Origin: an uncultured Bacteroides sp.
GTDB lineage: Bacteria; Bacteroidota; Bacteroidia; Bacteroidales; Bacteroidaceae
Length of the DNA stretch: 64,000 nucleotides
Assembly (NCBI GenBank): GCA_902388495.1
Contig: CABMPP010000003.1
Coordinates: 217,666 to 281,665, forward strand
Reading direction: 5' to 3'
The position numbers and the translations under genes are program-made. Of the stretch, positions 52,832 to 61,435 are shown piece by piece (within the stretch, counting starts at the first letter, position 1; every line of letters starts with the position of its first letter). The notes under the pieces were generated by a model. That model was given only the letters and a program-made list of their open reading frames with translations. It was not told the DNA's origin and made no database searches.

Positions 52832-55645
52832 TTATTTATCTAAAATGATCTCATGTTCCTTGATATATTCAGCCGGAGATTTGTCTTTAAGCTTTTTGAA
52901 AGAACGGAAAAATGATGTTCGTGAACTGAAGCCGCATTGTTCCGATAGAAAAGTTAAAGTGTACTTGGAAGCCGATTTGTCTTGTACGCGCAGAATGAAT
53001 TCCTCTACACGATATTGGTTAATATAATCAGTAAAGTTAATCTTTAAATGTATATTTAGTACCTGAGACAAATCTCCTGCACTACATCCGATGGCATTCG
53101 CTACATCTTGCAGTTTCAAATCCGGATTCAGGTACATCTTATCCTTTTCCATGCATTCTGTCAATTTACGCTTTATGCGGAGTACGGCGTTTTCTTCTAT
53201 TTTGGATTTCTGATACTTTTCTTTCTGTACTTCTTCCGGCTGTATCGCTTTCTCCTGCATACCTTTTTTCATCTTTTTGTATTTACCCAGCAGGATATAA
53301 TAGCTATAAATAGAAAATGCACATGCAAAAATGCAAAGTATAATCATCCATAACGTGAATGAGAGTCCCCTTACAACTTCTATTTTCACTGACTTAACGG
53401 CATTGGGGTTGGATGCTGCTCTTACCTTAAAGATATAATCACCGGCGGGAAGGTTGGTATAAGAAACCTGGTTACTTGTCAATAGAGGTATCCACTCTTC
53501 ATTGTATCCTTCCAGGCAATACTCATAAATATCTGTATTGGCAACAGCATAGTTCAGGGCTGAGAACGTAAATGCAATGTTGTTTTCATCGACAGGCAGG
53601 GAAATCTTTTCCATAAATGAAGGAGAGAGTGGCATTAAATCTTCTCCTGTCTGCAGTTTTCTGCCTGCAACGGTCACGGACGTGATGACCGGAGGTAATG
53701 AAACTGCTGACTCTTGATATTTAGACCGGGGAGTGTATTTTACCAATCCTTTCTCATTGCCCCACCAAATGGAGTTGTCTTCTGTAATCTGTACGGGACT
53801 GTTGAATATATATCCGGGAATACCGTCATAGAGTGAGAACGTTTTATGATAATCATCCTCGATATAGAGTAGTCCCCGCTGGGTGCTGAACCATAATCCT
53901 TCTTCATGCGGGTCTTCAATGATGCTCATGACGGAGTTGTTGGGCAGAAAATCATCTGCCGTGAAATGCTCAAATTTAGTAAAGTGCTCGTCTACTTTTA
54001 CAACCCCTTCCTTGTCATCGCAAAACCACAAGTTCTTTTGTTTGTCTTCGTAAATATAGCGTATGCTTTTCGTAAACGGTTCTATATTATTGGGGAATAT
54101 ATTCGTTTTAAAGGTACCGGTCGACATATCGTATAAGAATACAGCCCCATTTGCTCCCAACCAAATGCGATCCTTAGAGTCGGCCTTCAACGTAAAGATG
54201 GAATTAATAGAGAGGGAGGAATTCTTATCATTATAGTTTATATACTTTCCGGTGGAACTGTCATATACGTACACTCCATTGGAACTTCCTATCCAGTATT
54301 TGCCGTCCTTGTCTCTTTCACACCCTACAAATGAATTCTGTTTAAAGCAGTCATCCGGCTTGAAAAAGGAAAGCTCCCCTGTTTCTGCATGAAGAAGATA
54401 CATGCCACCCCCGTATGTACCTATCAGATAATTCTCTTCTAAGGGCTTGACTGATAAAATAATATCAGACCGTAATATGGATGATTTGCTGATGTAGTGC
54501 CTCACTATATTCTCTTTTTCGGAGATATAGTAAAGTCCGTCCCTGGTGCCGATAACCTTTCTTCCTTGTTTGCCGATCCAGAAAGCACGTACATTCAGGT
54601 TACGGGAGTCGAACTTAGAATCAAAAGAATATACGGAAAACACATCCCCGTGTGTTGGTGTGTAGCTCAAACCGCTCATATAAGTACCGACATAAATAAT
54701 ATCTTTATCCTTTAATAGGGAGTAAACGGCGTTTGAACAAATTGCGTTTTCTTGTATGGAGTGTTCGATAGATGAGATTTCCTGTCCGGTAGATGCCTTT
54801 ATGATTTTGATGCCGCTTCCATTGGTTCCTACATATAAAGTATCGCCACTTGTCGGCATCAAGGTTTTAATGCACCCATTCCCGATGGGAGGGTAGGCAG
54901 AGAAAGCAGACTGCTCAATATCGAATTTCAACATCCCCTGATTGGGGGTACCTAAATAAATAGTCTTTTCTATTAAGGCCAGGCAGGTATAATAATCTAT
55001 CCCTTTTCTGATGTTATTCTTGAATACTTGAGATTCTCCGGACGCTATATTATAATGAATCAATCCACCGTTGGAGGCAATCCAGACGTAATCTTCTTCT
55101 CCGTTTATAATGGCCATCAGGCTATTGGTAGCAGACAGTGCATTCGGATCGAGAAGGATTTTTCTGAAACGGTTGTTTTCCTCACGAAATAACCCTTGCG
55201 AAGTACCGACTAATAATCTCCCTTTTTTATCCACGAACACAGCCTTTACCAACATAGCCTTATTATCCAAAGCAATCGGTTCGGCAATTTCTAATTTCCG
55301 GTTGAATTTTACCAGACCTTGGTCTGTACCAATCCACAAGTTGATGGAATCGGTTTCTGCTATGGAGAATATCGTCCGTCCGGAAAACTGGGGGAAGTTG
55401 GTTACATTGACACCGTCAAAACGGTCAAGTCCGGTCTGTGTACCCAACCAGACAAAGCCTCGCGTATCTTTATATATAGCATTTATTGTATTATGGGATA
55501 TTCCTTCTGATACGGTTACCGTACGAAAAGTGAGAGGAGTCCGGACAGAATAGAGAGACAGTGGTAATGCCGACATCATTGCTATCAGCAAGTAACGAAT
55601 AGCATACCGGGTTGTTCCTTCTATATAGTAATATGTGCCCTTCAT
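52832..55645 (-). CDS. Third propeller-transmembrane-AraC regulator without kinase (PUL C)
   Basis: A 937-residue regulator with an N-terminal signal anchor (AIRYLLIAMMSALPLSLYS) and about 14 reg_prop repeats (GFVWLGTQTGLDRFDG, DRIWLGANGAVFLYD, SIWWGNEKGLVKYT). Then a Y_Y_Y domain (IAFTFSALNYAVANTDIYEY), one membrane span (~760-785), a charged linker and an AraC DNA-binding domain (~830-930, CGFSSRTSFFRSFKK). No H-box, ATP-binding or receiver motif is visible. The C-terminal domain closely resembles the PUL A regulator (both share M-x-x-D-K-x-Y-x-N-P-D-L-K). It lies between the two arms of PUL C, divergent from the alginate-lyase-family gene and upstream of the GH88-ECF operon. Confidence 0.88.
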   Translation of the reverse strand: MKGTYYYIEGTTRYAIRYLLIAMMSALPLSLYSVRTPLTFRTVTVSEGISHNTINAIYKDTRGFVWLGTQTGLDRFDGVNVTNFPQFSGRTIFSIAETDSINLWIGTDQGLVKFNRKLEIAEPIALDNKAMLVKAVFVDKKGRLLVGTSQGLFREENNRFRKILLDPNALSATNSLMAIINGEEDYVWIASNGGLIHYNIASGESQVFKNNIRKGIDYYTCLALIEKTIYLGTPNQGMLKFDIEQSAFSAYPPIGNGCIKTLMPTSGDTLYVGTNGSGIKIIKASTGQEISSIEHSIQENAICSNAVYSLLKDKDIIYVGTYMSGLSYTPTHGDVFSVYSFDSKFDSRNLNVRAFWIGKQGRKVIGTRDGLYYISEKENIVRHYISKSSILRSDIILSVKPLEENYLIGTYGGGMYLLHAETGELSFFKPDDCFKQNSFVGCERDKDGKYWIGSSNGVYVYDSSTGKYINYNDKNSSLSINSIFTLKADSKDRIWLGANGAVFLYDMSTGTFKTNIFPNNIEPFTKSIRYIYEDKQKNLWFCDDKEGVVKVDEHFTKFEHFTADDFLPNNSVMSIIEDPHEEGLWFSTQRGLLYIEDDYHKTFSLYDGIPGYIFNSPVQITEDNSIWWGNEKGLVKYTPRSKYQESAVSLPPVITSVTVAGRKLQTGEDLMPLSPSFMEKISLPVDENNIAFTFSALNYAVANTDIYEYCLEGYNEEWIPLLTSNQVSYTNLPAGDYIFKVRAASNPNAVKSVKIEVVRGLSFTLWMIILCIFACAFSIYSYYILLGKYKKMKKGMQEKAIQPEEVQKEKYQKSKIEENAVLRIKRKLTECMEKDKMYLNPDLKLQDVANAIGCSAGDLSQVLNIHLKINFTDYINQYRVEEFILRVQDKSASKYTLTFLSEQCGFSSRTSFFRSFKKLKDKSPAEYIKEHEIILDK

Positions 55646-55694
55646 GAGTATCTAAAAATCAAATATTGCGTTCTACTTTGGCTAAGAAGTCCGA

Positions 55695-55702
55695 CAAACT
55701 TA
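55695..55702 (-). promoter_or_regulatory. -7 element of the PUL C regulator gene
   Basis: Minus-strand TAAGTTTG (55702 down to 55695) gives a ~43-nt leader. A perfect 7-bp dyad (AGTTTTA / TAAAACT) at about 55725-55745 in the same divergent gap is a candidate operator. Confidence 0.45.
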
Positions 55703-55896
55703 GTGATTTATTTAATAAAATGCATAGTTTTATGCGCTAAAACTTTATTTAATTCTATGAATGTATAATTGCATGGTGCCGTTTTTATAATTATGCTTAA
55801 AAACTGCATGTTGCTTTGAGTAAACCGACATGTAAATACGCTATACATATCAGTGTTAACGGCTATATGTATAAACCTTATTATTCGAAGAATATG

Positions 55897-57498
55897 ATGA
55901 AAAAGATTATTTCCTTATTTTTTCTTTTCCTGTTTTATATGATAGATATAAACAGTCAGGAGTTTGTTCACCCGGGGTTACTGCATTCGGAATCTTCACT
56001 GGACAGGATTCGTGAGTTTGTCCGAAAGGAATCTCAACCAGCCTACGGCTCATTCAATATCATGCGGGGACTTCCTGAAGGAAAGGCCGATTACTGTGTG
56101 AAAGGGCCTTTTGAGACCATTAGCCGTGCCGGTAGATTTGGCTATACGAAAGATCCTTGTGAGCGCGATTTTAATGCTGCTTACTATAATGCCATTCTTT
56201 GGGTTATCACCGGGAAGCAGGCACATGCAGACAAAGCGATGGAAATAATCAGAGCGTATGCCGGCACACTGAAAAAAATAGAAGGACCGGATGACCCGCT
56301 ATGTGCCGGCCTTCAAGGGGCTATGTTGGTAAATGCGGCCGAAGTTATGAGATATACCTATACTGCGGATAAATATGCAGCCGGATGGAATGCGGAAGAT
56401 ACACAAAAAGCAGAATCAATGTTCCGAAACGTATTCCAGCCTGTACTTACCACCTTCTATAAAACCAAACCGTATACCAATGGAAACTGGGGGATTGCTG
56501 TGACTAAAGCCCAAATGGCATTCGGCATATTCATGAACGACCGGAAATTATATGAAGATGCTGTTGAGTTCTTTATGAAAGGACATGATAATGGCACTCT
56601 TCCCAACTATGTTGCAGAATCCGGGCAGATTCAGGAAAGCGGGCGAGACCAGCAGCATGCCATGTTGGGACTGGGATGTCTGTCTGAAATAGCAGAAATG
56701 GCCTGGACGCAGGGACAGGATCTGTATAGTGCTTTGGATAACCGTCTGATGAAGGGGTATGAGTATCTGGCCAAGTCGAATTTGGGTTACGAGGTTCCTT
56801 TCTTTACCTGGAAGGATATTACCGGAAAATATTCCAACTGGACTACTTTAGGAGAGGAGGGCATGGGACGCTTTCGTGCTTTATTCGAGATTGCCTATAA
56901 TCATTATGTAGAACGCAAGGGCTTGGAAATGCCGTACACGAAGATAGTGTTGGGTATGATACGCCCGGAAGGTCCCGGATTTACTTGCGATAATCCTGGC
57001 TTTGGCAGTCTGTTGTTTTATCTGGGGAAAGACCTGAATGCAGGGCAGAAACCCGGGCGGATTGATGAAGACCTTTCCCGCCATGAAGGTTGGACTTTTG
57101 CCGGTTGTTCGTACAAGTCTGTAGATAATGTGATGTCATTTGTCTCATCAGGCGTAAGCATGCAAAAGAAAAGAATCTCCTATCAGGCGGGCAGTTACCC
57201 GTATATTGCTGTAAAAGCTCCTCGAATTCCGGCTTCAATCAATAAAGACTGGCTGCAATTAAGTTACAGCGTTGCCAGTGCTCCTGAATTCTGGAAGCTG
57301 GATGCCGATAAGGCTCAAAAGGTAGGTGAAGATATTTATGTTTTTAAGGTTACCGATGCTTTGTCCAATAATGGGACGCGTTTTACGGAGAGACCGACAA
57401 ATATCACATTAATCTTGAATTTCGGCAATGCGGGGAATGAACCGGTGGTCGTGGAATGGGTTCGCTCGTTTGAGAAGATTGAAGATATTGCATTTTAA
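55897..57498 (+). CDS. Alginate-lyase-family (PF05426) polysaccharide lyase, PL38-like (PUL C)
   Basis: A 533-residue secreted protein from ATG 55897 (KKIISLFFLFLFYMIDINSQ; a second ATG lies at 55894). The alpha/alpha-toroid of the alginate-lyase superfamily is seen in RDFNAAYYNAILWVITGKQA, the motif YTNGNWGIAVTKAQMAFG, and ESGRDQQHAMLGLGCLSEIA, which carries the conserved Arg, Gln and His. A C-terminal beta region follows. Known relatives (PL5, PL38) cleave mannuronan or glucuronan. Together with GH88 it suggests a glucuronic- or mannuronic-acid backbone for PUL C. It begins the right-facing PL-GH97-GH43-GH88 run. Confidence 0.8.
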   Translation: MKKIISLFFLFLFYMIDINSQEFVHPGLLHSESSLDRIREFVRKESQPAYGSFNIMRGLPEGKADYCVKGPFETISRAGRFGYTKDPCERDFNAAYYNAILWVITGKQAHADKAMEIIRAYAGTLKKIEGPDDPLCAGLQGAMLVNAAEVMRYTYTADKYAAGWNAEDTQKAESMFRNVFQPVLTTFYKTKPYTNGNWGIAVTKAQMAFGIFMNDRKLYEDAVEFFMKGHDNGTLPNYVAESGQIQESGRDQQHAMLGLGCLSEIAEMAWTQGQDLYSALDNRLMKGYEYLAKSNLGYEVPFFTWKDITGKYSNWTTLGEEGMGRFRALFEIAYNHYVERKGLEMPYTKIVLGMIRPEGPGFTCDNPGFGSLLFYLGKDLNAGQKPGRIDEDLSRHEGWTFAGCSYKSVDNVMSFVSSGVSMQKKRISYQAGSYPYIAVKAPRIPASINKDWLQLSYSVASAPEFWKLDADKAQKVGEDIYVFKVTDALSNNGTRFTERPTNITLILNFGNAGNEPVVVEWVRSFEKIEDIAF

Positions 57499-57594
57499 TT
57501 TCAGAAGAATACAAGTCTCTTTGAGTGTTTTGTTCTTTTCCTTCGTATTTATATAAGAGTCGTTGAAGATCTCTACAGGGCATTTTGAATGATT

Positions 57595-57666
57595 TCAGAA
57601 ATCATTGCTCCAATGTTCTCTGAAATCATTGCTGCAATGATTTCTGAATTCATTGCTGCAATGATA
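57595..57666 (+). repeat. Three tandem 24-bp repeats upstream of GH97
   Basis: Units at 57595-57618, 57619-57642 and 57643-57666. The last two differ at two or three positions; the first is more divergent. Each contains the dyad CATTGC-N-GCAATG (imperfect in unit 1). Being 24 bp long, they are also in frame within a 35-codon open frame (57589-57696) that would encode an octapeptide repeat like SEIIAAMI and ends 8 nt before the GH97 ATG. Regulatory sites, leader peptide or plain minisatellite; translation is not supported by other evidence. Confidence 0.75.
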
Positions 57667-57704
57667 TATAGACTATTTATTACGAAATACAAATAAGAAT
57701 AGAC

Positions 57705-59645
57705 ATGAAGAAAGTTGTATTCCTTTTAGGAACACTCATTTCCACCGTTTCTTTGATTGCAGGAAACACCAAGGAACTGAATTTGGCATCGCCCGATGGC
57801 GCGCACAAGGTGGTGTTCGGACAGAAACAAGTTGCACCGCAGGTGAACGAAGTGTATTACAGCGTCAGCTATAAAGGGCAACCGGTGATTGAAGAGTCCT
57901 GTGCCGGGCTCGACCTTGACAACCGGGTTTGGGAATTGGCACTTGCCCGCCACATCGAACAGACGGAATGCTGGATGGATAATATGGAAGCAGACTCAGT
58001 GGTTTGTCATGCTTCGGTAGATAGCATCCGGCATTTGTTTTATGGAGAACGCAATGCGGTGCGCGATGCTTATAATAGTGCGACGATGTATCTTTCGAAA
58101 AAAGACGGTTCCAACTATCGGCTGAATATCGAAGTACGTGCATACAATGAAGGCATTGCTTTCCGTTACTTCTTCCCCGAACATCCGCAAGCCATATTCC
58201 ATAAAGTTGTGGCCGATTTGACTGAATATTCGTTCCCCGCAGGTACCATGGCGTGGACTGAACAATGGGCGCAGGCTCCCTTCGAGCGTCTTTCCATCAA
58301 CGACATCAAGCATCCGGTGGAACGTGCCTTGACCGTAGAACTGCCCGACGGACATTGGGCAACCCTGGCCGATGCCGATGTGGATGACTGGTGCCTGACC
58401 AAATTTCAAGCTTCGGAAAAGAAGCCGAATACTTTGACCTCCGTCATGTACAGTCCTGTGGATATGGTGACTTATTATGCTACTCCCTGGAAGATTGTGA
58501 TGGCTGCCGATAAGCCGGGTGAACTGTTGGAGCACAATGATATTATCGGAAACCTGAATCTTCCGTGCCAGATAACCGATGTTGCCGATTGGGTGAAGCC
58601 CGGCAAGATTATGCGCGAAACTACCATTACCACCGAAGGCGCTATTGCTACGATTGACTTCTGTGCAGCGCACAACATTCCTTATATGCTTTTCGACTGG
58701 CAGTGGTATATGCCTTGCACTTCGCACGATGGCGATGCTACTAAAGTTGTGGCCAAACTGGACATGCCGCGTGTAGTGGCCTATGGTAAGGAAAAAGGAG
58801 TTGGCGTTTGGCTGTATGTCAACCAGCATGCGTTGATGAAGCAGGCGCGTGAGCTTTTCCCGATATTACACCAATGGGGCATTGTGGGTGTCAAGTCCGG
58901 TTTTGTGCAGTATGCCAGTCACCGATGGGCCACCTGGCTGCACGATTTGGTTCGCTTGGCGGCAGAGAATCATCTGATGATGAATATTCACGATGAGTTC
59001 CGTCCGTCCGGTTTCAGCCGTACTTATCCGAACTTATTGACGCAGGAAGGCATTCGCGGGAACGAAGAATTTCCGGATGCCACACACAATACAATTTTGC
59101 CGTTTACCCGCATGATAAACGGTGCGGCAGATTATACAATCTGCTACTATGACAAGCGGTTGAAGACAACGCATGCCCATCAACTGGCGGCTTCGCTCAT
59201 CTTCTACAGTCCTCTGCAAACCATCTTTTGGTATGACAAACCTTCTCTTTATCAGGGAGAACCGGAAATAGAATGGTTCGAGAACCTGCAAACAGTGTTC
59301 GACGATACGAAAGTGCTGGATGGTACACCCGGAAAGAACATAACCATGGCACGCCGTAAGGGGCAGGAGTGGTTCCTGGGTGCAATGACTAATAATGACG
59401 GTTCTAAAGAAGAGGTCTCTCTTTCTTTCCTCGATAGTGGTAAAACCTACCTCGCATCTGTCTATACGGATGGTGGTGACAAGGTGAAGACACGTACTCA
59501 AGTGGCATGCAACTACTTGTTGGTAGATGCTTCCATGACCCTAAAGTTCGATTTGAAGCCAAGCGGCGGTGCAGCTGTACGTTTTGTACCTGTAGATAAG
59601 GCGGAAACAAAGAAATATCAGAAATATAAAGGGAAAATATTATAA
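57705..59645 (+). CDS. GH97 alpha-glycosidase, probable inverting type (PUL C, right arm)
   Basis: A 646-residue secreted enzyme (signal to ~G20). Same domain plan as the GH97 at 42217. Residue 399 is Gly (VGVKSGFVQYASH) at the retaining-nucleophile position, while Glu431 (NIHDEFRPSGF) and Glu454/455 (EGIRGNEEFPD) match the inverting SusB-type group. Two GH97 paralogues in one PUL suggest different linkages or different subsites of the same glycan. The gene lies 206 bp downstream of the lyase, behind the tandem repeats. Confidence 0.88.
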   Translation: MKKVVFLLGTLISTVSLIAGNTKELNLASPDGAHKVVFGQKQVAPQVNEVYYSVSYKGQPVIEESCAGLDLDNRVWELALARHIEQTECWMDNMEADSVVCHASVDSIRHLFYGERNAVRDAYNSATMYLSKKDGSNYRLNIEVRAYNEGIAFRYFFPEHPQAIFHKVVADLTEYSFPAGTMAWTEQWAQAPFERLSINDIKHPVERALTVELPDGHWATLADADVDDWCLTKFQASEKKPNTLTSVMYSPVDMVTYYATPWKIVMAADKPGELLEHNDIIGNLNLPCQITDVADWVKPGKIMRETTITTEGAIATIDFCAAHNIPYMLFDWQWYMPCTSHDGDATKVVAKLDMPRVVAYGKEKGVGVWLYVNQHALMKQARELFPILHQWGIVGVKSGFVQYASHRWATWLHDLVRLAAENHLMMNIHDEFRPSGFSRTYPNLLTQEGIRGNEEFPDATHNTILPFTRMINGAADYTICYYDKRLKTTHAHQLAASLIFYSPLQTIFWYDKPSLYQGEPEIEWFENLQTVFDDTKVLDGTPGKNITMARRKGQEWFLGAMTNNDGSKEEVSLSFLDSGKTYLASVYTDGGDKVKTRTQVACNYLLVDASMTLKFDLKPSGGAAVRFVPVDKAETKKYQKYKGKIL

Positions 59646-59771
59646 AGGCTTAGGTATAATTCTCTCTTTAAACGTATAAATGATGGAGTTATTCAATCGG
59701 GTACGTTTTCTGATGAGGTGATAAGATGTTTTCGGGATAATTTATTGAGGGATTTAATATCAGGTAGTATT

Positions 59772-61421
59772 ATGGTGAGATTGTTTTTTATACTAATCAT
59801 AGTCTTTGGCTTTTGCCGGGAGATACGGGGGCAATATGTTTCGGATGTATGGGTTGCCGACCGGCAGGACGGTACTTATATCAACCCCATTCTGCATGCA
59901 GATTATTCCGATCCTGATGTCTGCGCGGTTGGAGATGACTTCTACATGACGGCTTCCAGCTTCAACTGTACGCCGGGGTTGCCGATTCTTCATTCAAGGG
60001 ATCTGGTGAACTGGCGGCTGGTGAATTATGCTTTGAAGAATCTTGTACCGGAGGATTTTTATGCAAAACCCCAACATGGCAAAGGAGTGTGGGCACCTTC
60101 CATCCGTCATCACAACGGTGAGTTTTACATTTACTGGGGAGACCCTGACTTTGGTATCTTCATGGTGAAGACCGCAGACCCGCTGGGTGAATGGGAAAAG
60201 CCCATACTGGTAAAAGCCGGGAAGGGAATGATAGACCCGACACCTTTGTGGGATGATGACGGAAAGGTATATCTGGTTCATGCCTGGGCAGGGAGTCGTG
60301 CTGCTTTCAACAGCGTTGTAACCGTATGTGAGATGAATGCTGAAGGTACAAAGGTCATCGCTGACCCGGTGCTTGTCTTTGATGGCAACGATGGGGTGAA
60401 CCATACTATTGAAGGACCTAAATTCTATAAACGTAATGGGTATTACTATATATTGGCTCCGGCAGGTGGCGTCGTTACCGGCTGGCAATTGGTTCTTCGT
60501 TCCAGGAACGTATACGGTCCTTATGAGGCAAAAATGGTTATGGCGCAGGGAAAGACGGATATAAACGGCCCTCACCAGGGAGGTTGGGTCGAAACTAATT
60601 CGGGTGAATGCTGGTTTGTCCATTTTCAGGACAAGGCAATGTATGGCCGTGTCATTCATCTGAATCCGATGACATGGACTAACGATTGGCCCGTGATAGG
60701 TGAAGATAAGGATGGTGACGGTTGTGGAGAACCGGTGAAGCGGTATCGGAAACCGAATGTAGGGAAAACATATCCGGTTGAAACACCGGTGGAAAGCGAT
60801 GAATTTAATTCCCGCCGACTGGGTCTGCAATGGGAATGGCATGCCAATTATCAGGATACCTTTGGCTTTACGTCCGATTTAGGTTATATGCGGGTGTATG
60901 GTCATCTCCTGTCCCGAGACTTTGTGAACTTCTGGGAAGTGCCGAATCTCTTGTTACAGAAGTTTCCGGCCGAAGCATTCACAGCAACCACCAGACTGAA
61001 AGTAGTGGCAAAGGCTGATGGACAGCAATCCGGCCTTATCGTGATGGGGTGGAATTATTGCTACCTGGGCGTAGAAAAAGAAGGCGATCACTTTGTGCTG
61101 AAGCAAGTGGTGTGCAAGGATGCCGAACGGAAGAATCAGGAAACAGTGGTTCGCCTGGCCGAACTTCCGTTGAGTCGAAAACTTGAAGCCGGATTGCATC
61201 CCAATTATGAAAGAGACATCTACCTGCAGGTGAAGGTTGGAAAGAATGGCATTTGCCGTTTCTATTACAGCCCGGATGGAAAGAAATATAAAGTTGCCGG
61301 AGAACCGTTTGTTGCCCGTCAGGGTAAATGGATAGGTGCCAAGGTAGGTTTGTTCAGCACTGCTCCGTTCAGTTCGGACAGAGGATGGGTAGATGCCGAC
61401 TGGTTTCGCATAGGAAAATAA
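59772..61421 (+). CDS. GH43 glycosidase with C-terminal concanavalin-like domain (PUL C)
   Basis: A 549-residue secreted enzyme from ATG 59772 (MVRLFFILIIVFGFCREIRG). The five-bladed module shows Asp47 in DYSDPDV, Asp in MIDPTPLWDDDG and Glu in TIEGPKFYKRNG. The C-terminal ~200 residues (FNSRRLGLQWEWHANYQ onward) form the beta-sandwich seen in beta-xylosidases, which contributes to the active site there (GH43_12-like). Beta-xylosidase or alpha-L-arabinofuranosidase activity is likely. It is linked to GH88 downstream by 14 bp. Confidence 0.87.
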   Translation: MVRLFFILIIVFGFCREIRGQYVSDVWVADRQDGTYINPILHADYSDPDVCAVGDDFYMTASSFNCTPGLPILHSRDLVNWRLVNYALKNLVPEDFYAKPQHGKGVWAPSIRHHNGEFYIYWGDPDFGIFMVKTADPLGEWEKPILVKAGKGMIDPTPLWDDDGKVYLVHAWAGSRAAFNSVVTVCEMNAEGTKVIADPVLVFDGNDGVNHTIEGPKFYKRNGYYYILAPAGGVVTGWQLVLRSRNVYGPYEAKMVMAQGKTDINGPHQGGWVETNSGECWFVHFQDKAMYGRVIHLNPMTWTNDWPVIGEDKDGDGCGEPVKRYRKPNVGKTYPVETPVESDEFNSRRLGLQWEWHANYQDTFGFTSDLGYMRVYGHLLSRDFVNFWEVPNLLLQKFPAEAFTATTRLKVVAKADGQQSGLIVMGWNYCYLGVEKEGDHFVLKQVVCKDAERKNQETVVRLAELPLSRKLEAGLHPNYERDIYLQVKVGKNGICRFYYSPDGKKYKVAGEPFVARQGKWIGAKVGLFSTAPFSSDRGWVDADWFRIGK

Positions 61422-61435
61422 AAGTATATATTTAT

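Noticed and set aside
57595..57666. Possible CRISPR array
   Set aside because: The units follow one another without spacers and no cas genes are present; this is a tandem repeat.
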